In this document: one piece after another, positions 11,322 through 19,122 of the stretch | How positions within the stretch are numbered: position 1 is the first letter of the stretch | Layout: each line of letters begins with the position of its first letter | DNA from: Pseudomonas bohemica | Lineage (GTDB): Bacteria; Pseudomonadota; Gammaproteobacteria; Pseudomonadales; Pseudomonadaceae | DNA length: 64,000 nucleotides | NCBI RefSeq assembly: GCF_002934685.1 | Contig: NZ_NKHL01000120.1 | Coordinates: 323,410-387,409 of the forward strand | Direction: 5' to 3' | The notes under the pieces: model-generated | Seen by the model: the letters and a program-made list of their open reading frames with translations, nothing else | The model's database searches: none | Told to the model about the DNA's origin: nothing | Translations under genes and position numbers: made by a program

Positions 11322-13241
11322 TTGAACGATATGGCAAAGAACTTGATCCTGTGGTTGATCATCGCTGCGGTCCTGGTGACCGTGATGAACAACTTCTCCA
11401 GCCCGAACGAGCCGCAGACCCTCAACTATTCTGAGTTCATCCAGCAGGTGAAGGATGGCAAGGTCGAGAAGGTTGCCGTGGACGGTTATGTCATCACGGG
11501 CAAACGCAGCGACGGCGACACCTTCAAGACCATTCGTCCGGCGATTCAAGACAACGGGCTGATCGGTGATCTGGTCGACAACAACGTCGTGATCGAAGGC
11601 AAGCAGCCTGAGCAGCAGAGCATCTGGACTCAGTTGCTGGTAGCCAGCTTCCCGATTCTGGTCATCATTGCCGTCTTCATGTTCTTCATGCGCCAGATGC
11701 AAGGTGGCGCGGGAGGCAAGGGCGGGCCGATGAGCTTCGGCAAGAGCAAGGCGCGTCTGCTCTCCGAAGATCAGGTGAAGACCACCCTGGCTGACGTCGC
11801 AGGTTGCGACGAGGCGAAGGAAGAGGTCGGTGAGCTTGTCGAATTTCTCCGAGATCCGGGCAAGTTCCAGCGTTTGGGCGGCCGTATCCCGCGCGGTGTG
11901 CTAATGGTCGGTCCTCCGGGTACTGGTAAAACCTTGCTCGCCAAGGCGATTGCCGGTGAGGCGAAAGTGCCGTTCTTCACCATTTCGGGTTCCGACTTCG
12001 TTGAAATGTTCGTGGGTGTTGGTGCAAGCCGTGTCCGTGACATGTTCGAACAAGCCAAGAAGCACGCGCCTTGCATCATCTTTATCGACGAAATCGACGC
12101 CGTCGGTCGCCATCGTGGCGCTGGCATGGGCGGTGGTCATGATGAGCGTGAGCAGACTCTCAACCAATTGCTGGTAGAGATGGACGGCTTCGAAATGAAC
12201 GACGGCATCATCGTGATCGCTGCGACCAACAGACCAGACGTTCTCGACCCTGCGCTGTTGCGTCCAGGTCGTTTCGACCGTCAGGTGGTGGTGGGTCTGC
12301 CGGATATCCGCGGCCGTGAACAGATTCTGAAAGTGCACATGCGTAAGGTGCCAATGGGTGACGACGTCAATGCTGCCGTCATCGCTCGTGGTACCCCCGG
12401 ATTCTCGGGTGCCGACCTGGCCAACCTAGTTAACGAAGCCTCGCTGTTTGCAGCTCGCGTCGGCAAGCGCATCGTCGAGATGAAAGAATTCGAACTGGCA
12501 AAAGACAAGATCATGATGGGCGCCGAGCGCAAATCCATGGTCATGTCCGAGAAAGAGAAGCAGAACACTGCTTATCACGAAGCGGGCCACGCTATTGTCG
12601 GTCGCGTCGTGCCTGAGCACGATCCGGTGTACAAGGTTTCGATCATTCCGCGCGGTCGTGCACTGGGTGTCACGATGTTCCTTCCTGAGGAAGATCGCTA
12701 CAGCCTGTCCAAGCGTGCGCTGATCAGCCAGATCTGCTCGTTGTACGGTGGTCGTATCGCTGAAGAGATGACTCTGGGCTTTGACGGGGTCACTACCGGC
12801 GCGTCCAACGACATCATGCGAGCGAGCCAGATTGCTCGGAATATGGTTACCAAGTGGGGCCTGTCCGAGAAGCTTGGCCCGCTGATGTATTCCGAAGAGG
12901 AAGATGGCGGTTACCTGGGTCGCGGTGGTGGCGGTCAGAACGCCAGCCTGTCGGCCGATACTGCTCGCCTGATCGATTCGGAAGTTCGTAGCATCATTGA
13001 TCAGTGCTATGGCACGGCGAAACAGATCCTCACCGACAATCGCGACAAGCTTGACGCGATGGCCGATGCGTTGATGAAGTACGAAACCATCGACGCCGAA
13101 CAGATCGACGACATCATGGCGGGACGCACCCCTCGCGAACCGCGCGATTGGGAAGGTGGCTCCGGTGCTTCCGGCACGCCAACCGCTCCGGTCGGTCCGC
13201 GCCCGGAAACACCGATCGGCGGTCCCGCCGCTGACCACTAA
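11322..13241 (+). CDS. ftsH: ATP-dependent zinc metalloprotease FtsH
   Basis: FtsH is a hexameric inner-membrane AAA+ protease that degrades misfolded membrane proteins and regulators such as sigma32. Two membrane segments (NLILWLIIAAVLVTVM and LLVASFPILVIIAVFMFF) flank a periplasmic domain. The AAA domain has Walker A GPPGTGKT and Walker B IIFIDEIDAVG, and the zinc site is HEAGH. TTG at 11322 is well spaced from AGAGGG; the ATG at 11331 (MAKNLILWL, 636 residues) is the alternative start and is commonly annotated. The Gly/Pro-rich tail ends GGPAADH. folP follows after 8 bases. Confidence 0.97.
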   Translation: MNDMAKNLILWLIIAAVLVTVMNNFSSPNEPQTLNYSEFIQQVKDGKVEKVAVDGYVITGKRSDGDTFKTIRPAIQDNGLIGDLVDNNVVIEGKQPEQQSIWTQLLVASFPILVIIAVFMFFMRQMQGGAGGKGGPMSFGKSKARLLSEDQVKTTLADVAGCDEAKEEVGELVEFLRDPGKFQRLGGRIPRGVLMVGPPGTGKTLLAKAIAGEAKVPFFTISGSDFVEMFVGVGASRVRDMFEQAKKHAPCIIFIDEIDAVGRHRGAGMGGGHDEREQTLNQLLVEMDGFEMNDGIIVIAATNRPDVLDPALLRPGRFDRQVVVGLPDIRGREQILKVHMRKVPMGDDVNAAVIARGTPGFSGADLANLVNEASLFAARVGKRIVEMKEFELAKDKIMMGAERKSMVMSEKEKQNTAYHEAGHAIVGRVVPEHDPVYKVSIIPRGRALGVTMFLPEEDRYSLSKRALISQICSLYGGRIAEEMTLGFDGVTTGASNDIMRASQIARNMVTKWGLSEKLGPLMYSEEEDGGYLGRGGGGQNASLSADTARLIDSEVRSIIDQCYGTAKQILTDNRDKLDAMADALMKYETIDAEQIDDIMAGRTPREPRDWEGGSGASGTPTAPVGPRPETPIGGPAADH

Positions 13242-13249
13242 GGCCTGAC

Positions 13250-14101
13250 ATGACTCCTGCGCTGTACCCAACCCGGTTGCCTTGCGGCAACCGGGTTCTT
13301 GATTTATCCCGGACACATGTCATGGGAATCCTCAATATCACCCCTGATTCGTTCTCCGATGGTGGTCGTTTCGCCCAGCGCGATCTCGCCTTGAGCCATG
13401 CCGAGGCGATGGTGGCGGCGGGCGCGACTCTGATCGACGTGGGCGGTGAGTCCACCCGTCCTGGTGCGCGTGCGGTTTCTCCAATCGAAGAGCTGGAGCG
13501 CGTTGCGCCTATTGTCGAAGCGATCAATCGCGAACTCGATGTGGTCATCTCGGTGGACACTTCGACACCTGTGGTCATGCGCGAGAGTGCTCGGCTCGGC
13601 GCGGGCCTGATCAATGATGTGCGCTCTTTGCGTCGTGATGGCGCGCTGGACGCAGCGGTGGCGACCGGCTTGCCGGTCTGTCTGATGCACATGCGCGGCG
13701 AACCGACAGATATGCAAGACGATCCGCGCTACGACGATCTGGTGGGCGAGGTGACTTCATTTCTTCGGGAGCGAATGGACGTTTGCATCGCCGCCGGTAT
13801 CCCGGCTGAAAAAATCGTCCTTGATCCGGGCTACGGCTTCGCCAAAACGCTTGATCACAACTTGAGCCTGTTCAAGCATATGCAAGCCCTGCACGTGCTG
13901 GGCCGGCCGCTGCTGGTTGGCGTGTCGCGCAAAAGCATGATCGGCAAGGTGCTCGACAAACCAGTAGACCAACGCCTTTACGGCGCGCTCGCTCTGGCCG
14001 CGATGGCCATGATCCAGGGTGCAAGAATTTTACGCGTGCACGATGTTGCGGAAACTGTCGACGTGGTGCGGATGATTGCCGCCGTCGAATCGGCACAATA
14101 A
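13250..14101 (+). CDS. folP: Dihydropteroate synthase
   Basis: FolP condenses p-aminobenzoate with hydroxymethyl-dihydropterin pyrophosphate in folate synthesis and is the sulfonamide target. The TIM barrel shows the family motifs GILNITPDSFSDGG, DVGGESTRPGA, DPGYGFAKTLDHN and GVSRKSMIG. The 283 residues are normal. It lies 8 bases after ftsH and 16 bases before glmM, forming a compact run. Confidence 0.98.
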   Translation: MTPALYPTRLPCGNRVLDLSRTHVMGILNITPDSFSDGGRFAQRDLALSHAEAMVAAGATLIDVGGESTRPGARAVSPIEELERVAPIVEAINRELDVVISVDTSTPVVMRESARLGAGLINDVRSLRRDGALDAAVATGLPVCLMHMRGEPTDMQDDPRYDDLVGEVTSFLRERMDVCIAAGIPAEKIVLDPGYGFAKTLDHNLSLFKHMQALHVLGRPLLVGVSRKSMIGKVLDKPVDQRLYGALALAAMAMIQGARILRVHDVAETVDVVRMIAAVESAQ

Positions 14102-14117
14102 GAAGTTGGGAGTACTC

Positions 14118-15461
14118 ATGACCAAGAAAAAATATTTCGGAACCGACGGCATTCGCGGTCGAGTCGGTCAATTTCCGATCACCCCCGATTTCATGCTCAG
14201 GCTCGGCTGGGCGGCAGGCATGGCGTTCCGCAAGATGGGCGCCTGTCGGATCCTGGTCGGTAAGGACACGCGCATCTCTGGGTACATGTTCGAATCCGCG
14301 CTGGAGGCTGGCCTGTCCGCCGCCGGTGCCGACGTGATGTTGCTCGGCCCGATGCCAACTCCTGCAATCGCCTATCTGACGCGTACGTTCCATGCCGAGG
14401 CAGGAATCGTCATCAGCGCATCGCACAACCCGCATCACGATAATGGCATCAAGTTCTTTTCGGGGCAGGGCACTAAGCTGCCGGACGAAATCGAGATGAT
14501 GATCGAGGAACTGCTGGACACGCCGATGACTGTCGCCGAGTCCGAAAAGCTCGGCAAGGTCTCGCGGATCAACGATGCGGCGGGTCGCTATATTGAGTTC
14601 TGCAAAAGCAGCGTACCGAGCAGCACTGATTTTGCCGGCCTCAAGCTGGTCGTCGACTGCGCGCACGGCGCGACCTATAAAGTCGCGCCGAACGTGTTTC
14701 GCGAGTTGGGTGCGAAAGTCACGGTGCTCTCCGCCGCGCCTAACGGCCTTAACATCAACGATGACTGCGGCTCGACCCACATGGGCAACCTGCAGGCGAC
14801 AGTCGTGGCGGAGAGGGCCGACCTGGGCATCGGTTTCGACGGCGATGGCGACCGAGTGCTGATGGTCGATCACACCGGTGCGATCGTCGACGGTGACGAG
14901 TTGCTTTACATCATCGCCCGTGACTTGCATGAGCGAGGACGCTTGCAGGGTGGCGTCGTCGGGACTCTGATGAGCAATCTCGGTCTGGAGCTTGCGCTGG
15001 CAGAGCTGAATATTCCGTTCGTGCGAGCCAATGTCGGCGACCGCTACGTCATTGCCGAGCTGCTGGACCGTAACTGGCAAGTGGGTGGCGAGAACTCCGG
15101 TCATGTCGTGTGTTTCCAGCACACTACTACGGGCGATGCGATTATCGCCGCGCTGCAGGTGCTGTTGGCGCTTAAGCGCTCGGGACAGAGCCTGGCCGAG
15201 TCGCGTCAGGGGTTGAAGAAATGCCCGCAAGTGCTGGTCAACGTGCGTTTCGAAGGCGGTGGTGTGGACCCGGTTCAGCACCCGGCGGTCAAGGAGGCTT
15301 GTGATCGCGTGACGGCGGCCATGGGCGGTCGTGGTCGTGTGTTGTTGCGCAAGTCCGGCACAGAGCCTCTGGTGCGCGTTATGGTCGAAGGCGAGGATGA
15401 AACCGTGGTCGCTGGCTATGCCGATGAACTGGCAAAACTGGTCGCTGAAGTTTGCGCCTGA
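14118..15461 (+). CDS. glmM: Phosphoglucosamine mutase
   Basis: GlmM converts glucosamine-6-phosphate to glucosamine-1-phosphate for UDP-GlcNAc, hence peptidoglycan and LPS. The phosphoserine loop is ISASHNPHHDNG (Ser near residue 101), the metal loop is GFDGDGDR, and the phosphate-binding end is RKSGTEPLVRVMVEG. The ATG at 14118 follows GGGAG with good spacing and gives 447 residues starting MTKKKYFGTDGIRG; an in-frame start at 14076 would overlap folP. Confidence 0.98.
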   Translation: MTKKKYFGTDGIRGRVGQFPITPDFMLRLGWAAGMAFRKMGACRILVGKDTRISGYMFESALEAGLSAAGADVMLLGPMPTPAIAYLTRTFHAEAGIVISASHNPHHDNGIKFFSGQGTKLPDEIEMMIEELLDTPMTVAESEKLGKVSRINDAAGRYIEFCKSSVPSSTDFAGLKLVVDCAHGATYKVAPNVFRELGAKVTVLSAAPNGLNINDDCGSTHMGNLQATVVAERADLGIGFDGDGDRVLMVDHTGAIVDGDELLYIIARDLHERGRLQGGVVGTLMSNLGLELALAELNIPFVRANVGDRYVIAELLDRNWQVGGENSGHVVCFQHTTTGDAIIAALQVLLALKRSGQSLAESRQGLKKCPQVLVNVRFEGGGVDPVQHPAVKEACDRVTAAMGGRGRVLLRKSGTEPLVRVMVEGEDETVVAGYADELAKLVAEVCA

Positions 15462-15527
15462 TTTCGGCTTGCCAGTGTTGAAACTGTTGGGTAACATCTG
15501 CGCCCACTTTGACCGACGAGGTACAGC

Positions 15528-16283
15528 ATGCGTCGCCCTATGGTAGCTGGTAACTGGAAGATGCACGGTACCTGCGCCAGCGTCGCTGAGCTGGTCGAGG
15601 GCCTTGCGAACATGGTCCTCCCGAGCGATGTCGACGTAGCGGTGTTTCCGTCAAGTCTTCATATCGGTTTCGTCGTCGACTGCCTGGAAGGGCATTCGAT
15701 TTCGGTCGGTGCGCAGAACAGCGCACATGAAGCGGGACAGGGTGCGCTGACCGGTGAGATTTCGCCGACTCAGCTGGCCGATGCGGGTTGCAAACTGGTG
15801 CTTGTGGGTCATTCGGAGCGTCGCCAGATCATGGGCGAGCGCAATGAAGTCCTGAACCGCAAATTTGCGGCGGCCCAGGCCTGTGGCCTTACGCCGGTGC
15901 TGTGTATTGGTGAAACCCTTGAGCAGCGCCAGGCCGGCAAAACGCTTGAGGTCGTCGGGCAGCAGCTCGACAGCATCATCGAAGAGCTGGGTATCGATGC
16001 TTTCGTGAATGCGGTAATTGCTTACGAGCCGGTCTGGGCCATTGGCACCGGACTGACAGCCTCGCCGGAACAGGCGCAGGAAGTGCACGCAGCCATTCGT
16101 GCGCAGTTGGCGAAAGAGAATTCTGAAGTCGCGCAAGGTGTGCGGCTTCTATATGGCGGCAGCGTGAAGGCGGCCAATGCGGTCGAACTGTTCGGCATGC
16201 CGGATATCGATGGGGGGCTCATTGGTGGAGCTTCCCTGAATGCAGATGAGTTCGGTGCGATCATTCGCGCCGCGGGAAACTGA
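15528..16283 (+). CDS. tpiA: Triosephosphate isomerase
   Basis: TpiA interconverts dihydroxyacetone phosphate and glyceraldehyde-3-phosphate. Catalytic residues are all present: Lys in GNWKMHG, His in LVGHSERR, Glu in AYEPVWAIGTG; the phosphate loop YGGSV is also there. The 251 residues are normal. It sits between glmM and secG and ends five bases before the secG ATG, so the two are probably co-transcribed. Confidence 0.98.
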   Translation: MRRPMVAGNWKMHGTCASVAELVEGLANMVLPSDVDVAVFPSSLHIGFVVDCLEGHSISVGAQNSAHEAGQGALTGEISPTQLADAGCKLVLVGHSERRQIMGERNEVLNRKFAAAQACGLTPVLCIGETLEQRQAGKTLEVVGQQLDSIIEELGIDAFVNAVIAYEPVWAIGTGLTASPEQAQEVHAAIRAQLAKENSEVAQGVRLLYGGSVKAANAVELFGMPDIDGGLIGGASLNADEFGAIIRAAGN

Positions 16284-16287
16284 AAAA

Positions 16288-16671
16288 ATGCTGGAAACAG
16301 TCGTAGTCGTTCTTCATCTGCTGGGTGCGCTGGGCGTTGTTGCTCTGGTATTGCTGCAGCAGGGTAAAGGTGCGGACGCTGGCGCGTCGTTTGGGGCAGG
16401 TGCATCAAATACTGTCTTCGGAGGCCAAGGTTCCTCTACCTTTCTTAGTAAGTTTACTGCTATACTTGCCGCCTGTTTCTTCATAACCAGCTTGGGGTTA
16501 GGTTACTTTGCTAAAGAGAAAGCTCATCAGCTGACTCAAGTAGGTTTGCCAGATCCAGCAGTGTTGGAAGTTAAACAAAAACCGGCGACAGATGATGTTC
16601 CGGTTCTGGAAGGGCAACAGAAACCAGCCGCTGCTCCAGCTGACGTTCCTGCCGCTCCAGAACAGAAGTAA
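16288..16671 (+). CDS. secG: SecG subunit of the protein-export channel
   Basis: SecG is the small accessory subunit of the SecYEG translocon in the inner membrane. The 127 residues contain two membrane helices (ETVVVVLHLLGALGVVALVL and FLSKFTAILAACFFITSLGL) with the conserved QQGKGADAGASFGAGAS loop between them, and a Pro/Ala-rich tail. The start at 16288 (MLETVVVV) is four bases after tpiA; an upstream in-frame codon lies inside tpiA. tRNA-Leu follows 45 bases on. Confidence 0.96.
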   Translation: MLETVVVVLHLLGALGVVALVLLQQGKGADAGASFGAGASNTVFGGQGSSTFLSKFTAILAACFFITSLGLGYFAKEKAHQLTQVGLPDPAVLEVKQKPATDDVPVLEGQQKPAAAPADVPAAPEQK

Positions 16672-16716
16672 CACAGGATTCGCAGTCGGTATTGGGGCTG
16701 CAAAAAGAGTTGTAAT

Positions 16717-16802
16717 GCCGAGGTGGTGGAATTGGTAGACACGCAACCTTGAGGTGGTTGTGCCCATAGGGTGTAGGGGTTCGAGTCCCCTTCTCGGTAC
16801 CA
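16717..16802 (+). tRNA. tRNA-Leu (anticodon GAG)
   Basis: The 86-nt sequence folds as a type II tRNA: acceptor GCCGAGG/TCTCGGT, D-arm GGTGGAATTGGTAGACAC, anticodon arm CAACC-TTGAGGT-GGTTG with GAG as anticodon, a long variable arm, the T-arm GGGGTTCGAGTCCCC, and an encoded CCA. The long variable arm is a leucine tRNA trait. It decodes CTC/CTT. It probably reads on from secG, since no clear separate promoter is visible. Confidence 0.98.
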
Positions 16803-16814
16803 ATTAACAAGTCA

Positions 16815-16836
16815 GCCCGCAGTAGCGGGCTTTCTT
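16815..16836 (+). terminator. Terminator after tRNA-Leu
   Basis: GCCCGC (16815-16820), loop AGTA, GCGGGC (16825-16830), then TTTCTT. It is a short perfect GC stem with an adequate T-rich tail, 12 bases after the tRNA. Confidence 0.75.
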
Positions 16837-16853
16837 GTAGGTGGGTGTGGTGG

Positions 16854-16883
16854 ATTGACCCAAATCGGGATCGGTCGTATACT
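16854..16883 (+). promoter_or_regulatory. Sigma70-type promoter of tRNA-fMet
   Basis: TTGACC (16854-16859) and TATACT (16878-16883) are separated by 18 bases and lie just before the tRNA at 16900, with a start point expected near 16890. A GC-rich stretch follows the -10 box. This is the best sigma70 match upstream of the rimP-nusA-infB transcript. Confidence 0.7.
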
Positions 16884-16899
16884 TCCGCCCCAGCTTTGT

Positions 16900-16976
<77 letters not shown>

Positions 16977-16986
16977 GTTTTAGCCG

Positions 16987-17008
16987 AGCCCCTTTTCAGG
17001 GGCTTTTT
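16987..17008 (+). terminator. Intrinsic terminator between tRNA-fMet and rimP
   Basis: AGCCCC (16987-16992), loop TTTTCA, GGGGCT (16999-17004), then TTTTT. It should end part of the tRNA transcript, with read-through feeding rimP-nusA; a second small repeat (GCCGCTGTTCAACGGC) follows at about 17031-17046. Confidence 0.75.
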
Positions 17009-17107
17009 GTTAGCTGGACACTTTATTACGCCGCTGTTCAACGGCGTTTTTTCATGATGGGCGCTTTGCCCATTTTTTATTTGCACAGCATGCACGAGGG
17101 GGTTCAG

Positions 17108-17566
17108 GTGTCGAGCAAGCTAGAACAGTTGCAGGCCTTGCTGGCCCCGGTGGTCGTGGCCCTTGGCTATGAATGCTGGGGTATCGAGTTCTCGGCCCAG
17201 GGTCGTCACTCAATGTTGCGCGTTTATATCGATAAAGAGGGCGGCGTGCTGGTGGACGATTGTGCCATCGTCAGCCGTCAGATCAGCGGTGTTCTGGACG
17301 TAGAAGATCCGATCAGCTCCGAATATACACTCGAAGTTTCTTCTCCTGGCATGGAACGCCCGCTGTTCACGATCGAGCAGTTTGCATCCTTTGCCGGGGA
17401 ACAAGTGAAGATAAAGCTGCGTTCGCCCTTCGACGGTCGACGCAACTTTCAAGGCCTTCTCCGCGGGGTGGAGGAGCAGGACGTCGTGGTGCAAGTGGAT
17501 GACCACGAATACCTGTTGCCGATCGATCTGATCGACAAAGCCAACATTATTCCCACGTTTGACTGA
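17108..17566 (+). CDS. rimP: Ribosome maturation factor RimP
   Basis: RimP helps 30S subunit assembly. The frame gives 152 residues from GTG at 17108 (MSSKLEQLQALLAPVV), the family's length and N-terminus, with GAGGGGG upstream. Family segments include LRVYIDKEGGVLVDDC, VSSPGMERPLF and the C-terminal Sm-like DDHEYLLPIDLIDKANI. An upstream ATG at 17054 would add 18 unrelated residues. nusA starts 47 bases later. Confidence 0.96.
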   Translation: MSSKLEQLQALLAPVVVALGYECWGIEFSAQGRHSMLRVYIDKEGGVLVDDCAIVSRQISGVLDVEDPISSEYTLEVSSPGMERPLFTIEQFASFAGEQVKIKLRSPFDGRRNFQGLLRGVEEQDVVVQVDDHEYLLPIDLIDKANIIPTFD

Positions 17567-17613
17567 GACGCGGATCCCGCGGATCCAATGGCTTGCGAAA
17601 GGCGAGGCGTACG

Positions 17614-19095
17614 ATGAGCAAAGAAGTACTGCTGGTTGTTGAGTCGGTATCCAATGAAAAAGGCGTACCGGCCGGTGTGATTTTTGAAGCGCTTGAAATA
17701 GCTCTGGCCACGGCCACTAAAAAGCGTTTCGAAGACGAAGTTGACCTTCGTGTGGAAATCAATCGCCACACGGGCGCATACGAGACTTTCCGTCGCTGGA
17801 CAGTCGTTGAAGAAGACGATCTTGATGATCCGGCCATCGAAACCTGGCCGAGCAAGGTTGCCGAGACTCATCCGGGCGCCAACGTTGGCGACGTCGTAGA
17901 AGAAAAGATCGAGTCCATCGAGTTCGGCCGTATCGCTGCCCAGACTGCCAAGCAAGTCATTGTGCAGAAGGTTCGCGAGGCCGAGCGCGCCCAAGTCGTG
18001 GACGCTTATCGTGAGCGTCTGGGCGAAATCATTTCCGGTACTGTTAAAAAAGTTACACGAGACAATGTCATCGTCGACTTGGGTAACAATGCCGAGGCTC
18101 TGCTGGCGCGTGAAGACATCATCTCTCGGGAAACTTTCCGCGTAGGTGTCCGCGTTCGTGCATTGCTCAAAGAGATCCGCACTGAAAACCGTGGCCCTCA
18201 GTTGATTCTGTCGCGTACAGCGCCGGAAATGCTGATCGAGCTGTTCCGGATTGAAGTTCCGGAAATTGCCGAAGGTCTCATCGAGGTGATGGCTGCCTCT
18301 CGTGATCCTGGTTCGCGTGCAAAGATCGCAGTTCGCTCCAAGGACAAACGCATCGACCCGCAAGGCGCTTGCATCGGAATGCGCGGTTCGCGTGTCCAGG
18401 CTGTTTCCGGCGAGTTGGGCGGCGAGCGTGTGGATATCGTGCTGTGGGACGACAACCCGGCACAGTTCGTTATCAACGCCATGTCGCCTGCCGAAGTGGC
18501 AGCGATCATCGTTGATGAAGACGCCCACGCCATGGATATCGCTGTAGGCGCAGACAACCTGGCCCAGGCGATTGGCCGCGGTGGTCAAAACGTGCGTCTG
18601 GCGAGTCAGTTGACTGGCTGGACCTTGAACGTGATGACCGAGTCGGACATCCAGGCCAAGCAGCAAGCGGAAACCGGTGACATCCTGCGCAACTTCATCG
18701 ACGAGCTGGAAGTCGACGAAGAACTCGCTCAGGTACTGGTAGACGAAGGCTTCACCAGCCTGGAAGAGATTGCCTACGTACCGTTGGAAGAAATGCTCAA
18801 CATCGACGGCTTTGACGAGGACATCGTCAACGAGCTTCGTGCTCGCGCCAAGGATCGTTTGTTGACCAAAGCCATCGCTACTGAGGAAAAGCTGGCAGAC
18901 GCCCATCCGGCCGAAGACCTACTCTCGCTTGAGGGTATGGACAAGGATTTGGCGATGGAACTGGCGGTGCGCGGCGTAATTACCCGCGAAGACCTGGCCG
19001 AGCAGTCTATTGACGATCTGCTCGACATCGACGGCATTGACGATGATCGTGCCGGCAAGTTGATCATGGCCGCCCGAGCCCATTGGTTCGAGTAA
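17614..19095 (+). CDS. nusA: Transcription termination/antitermination factor NusA
   Basis: NusA binds RNA polymerase and nascent RNA and modulates pausing, termination and antitermination. The 493 residues contain the N-terminal polymerase-binding domain, an S1 domain (from about residue 135), two KH domains (with GMRGSRVQAV and GRGGQNVRLASQL) and two C-terminal acidic helix-hairpin repeats. The ATG at 17614 gives the normal MSKEVLLVVESVS start. infB follows after 27 bases. Confidence 0.98.
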   Translation: MSKEVLLVVESVSNEKGVPAGVIFEALEIALATATKKRFEDEVDLRVEINRHTGAYETFRRWTVVEEDDLDDPAIETWPSKVAETHPGANVGDVVEEKIESIEFGRIAAQTAKQVIVQKVREAERAQVVDAYRERLGEIISGTVKKVTRDNVIVDLGNNAEALLAREDIISRETFRVGVRVRALLKEIRTENRGPQLILSRTAPEMLIELFRIEVPEIAEGLIEVMAASRDPGSRAKIAVRSKDKRIDPQGACIGMRGSRVQAVSGELGGERVDIVLWDDNPAQFVINAMSPAEVAAIIVDEDAHAMDIAVGADNLAQAIGRGGQNVRLASQLTGWTLNVMTESDIQAKQQAETGDILRNFIDELEVDEELAQVLVDEGFTSLEEIAYVPLEEMLNIDGFDEDIVNELRARAKDRLLTKAIATEEKLADAHPAEDLLSLEGMDKDLAMELAVRGVITREDLAEQSIDDLLDIDGIDDDRAGKLIMAARAHWFE

Positions 19096-19122
19096 GTAGA
19101 TGCGGCCTGAGGAGAGAAGTGC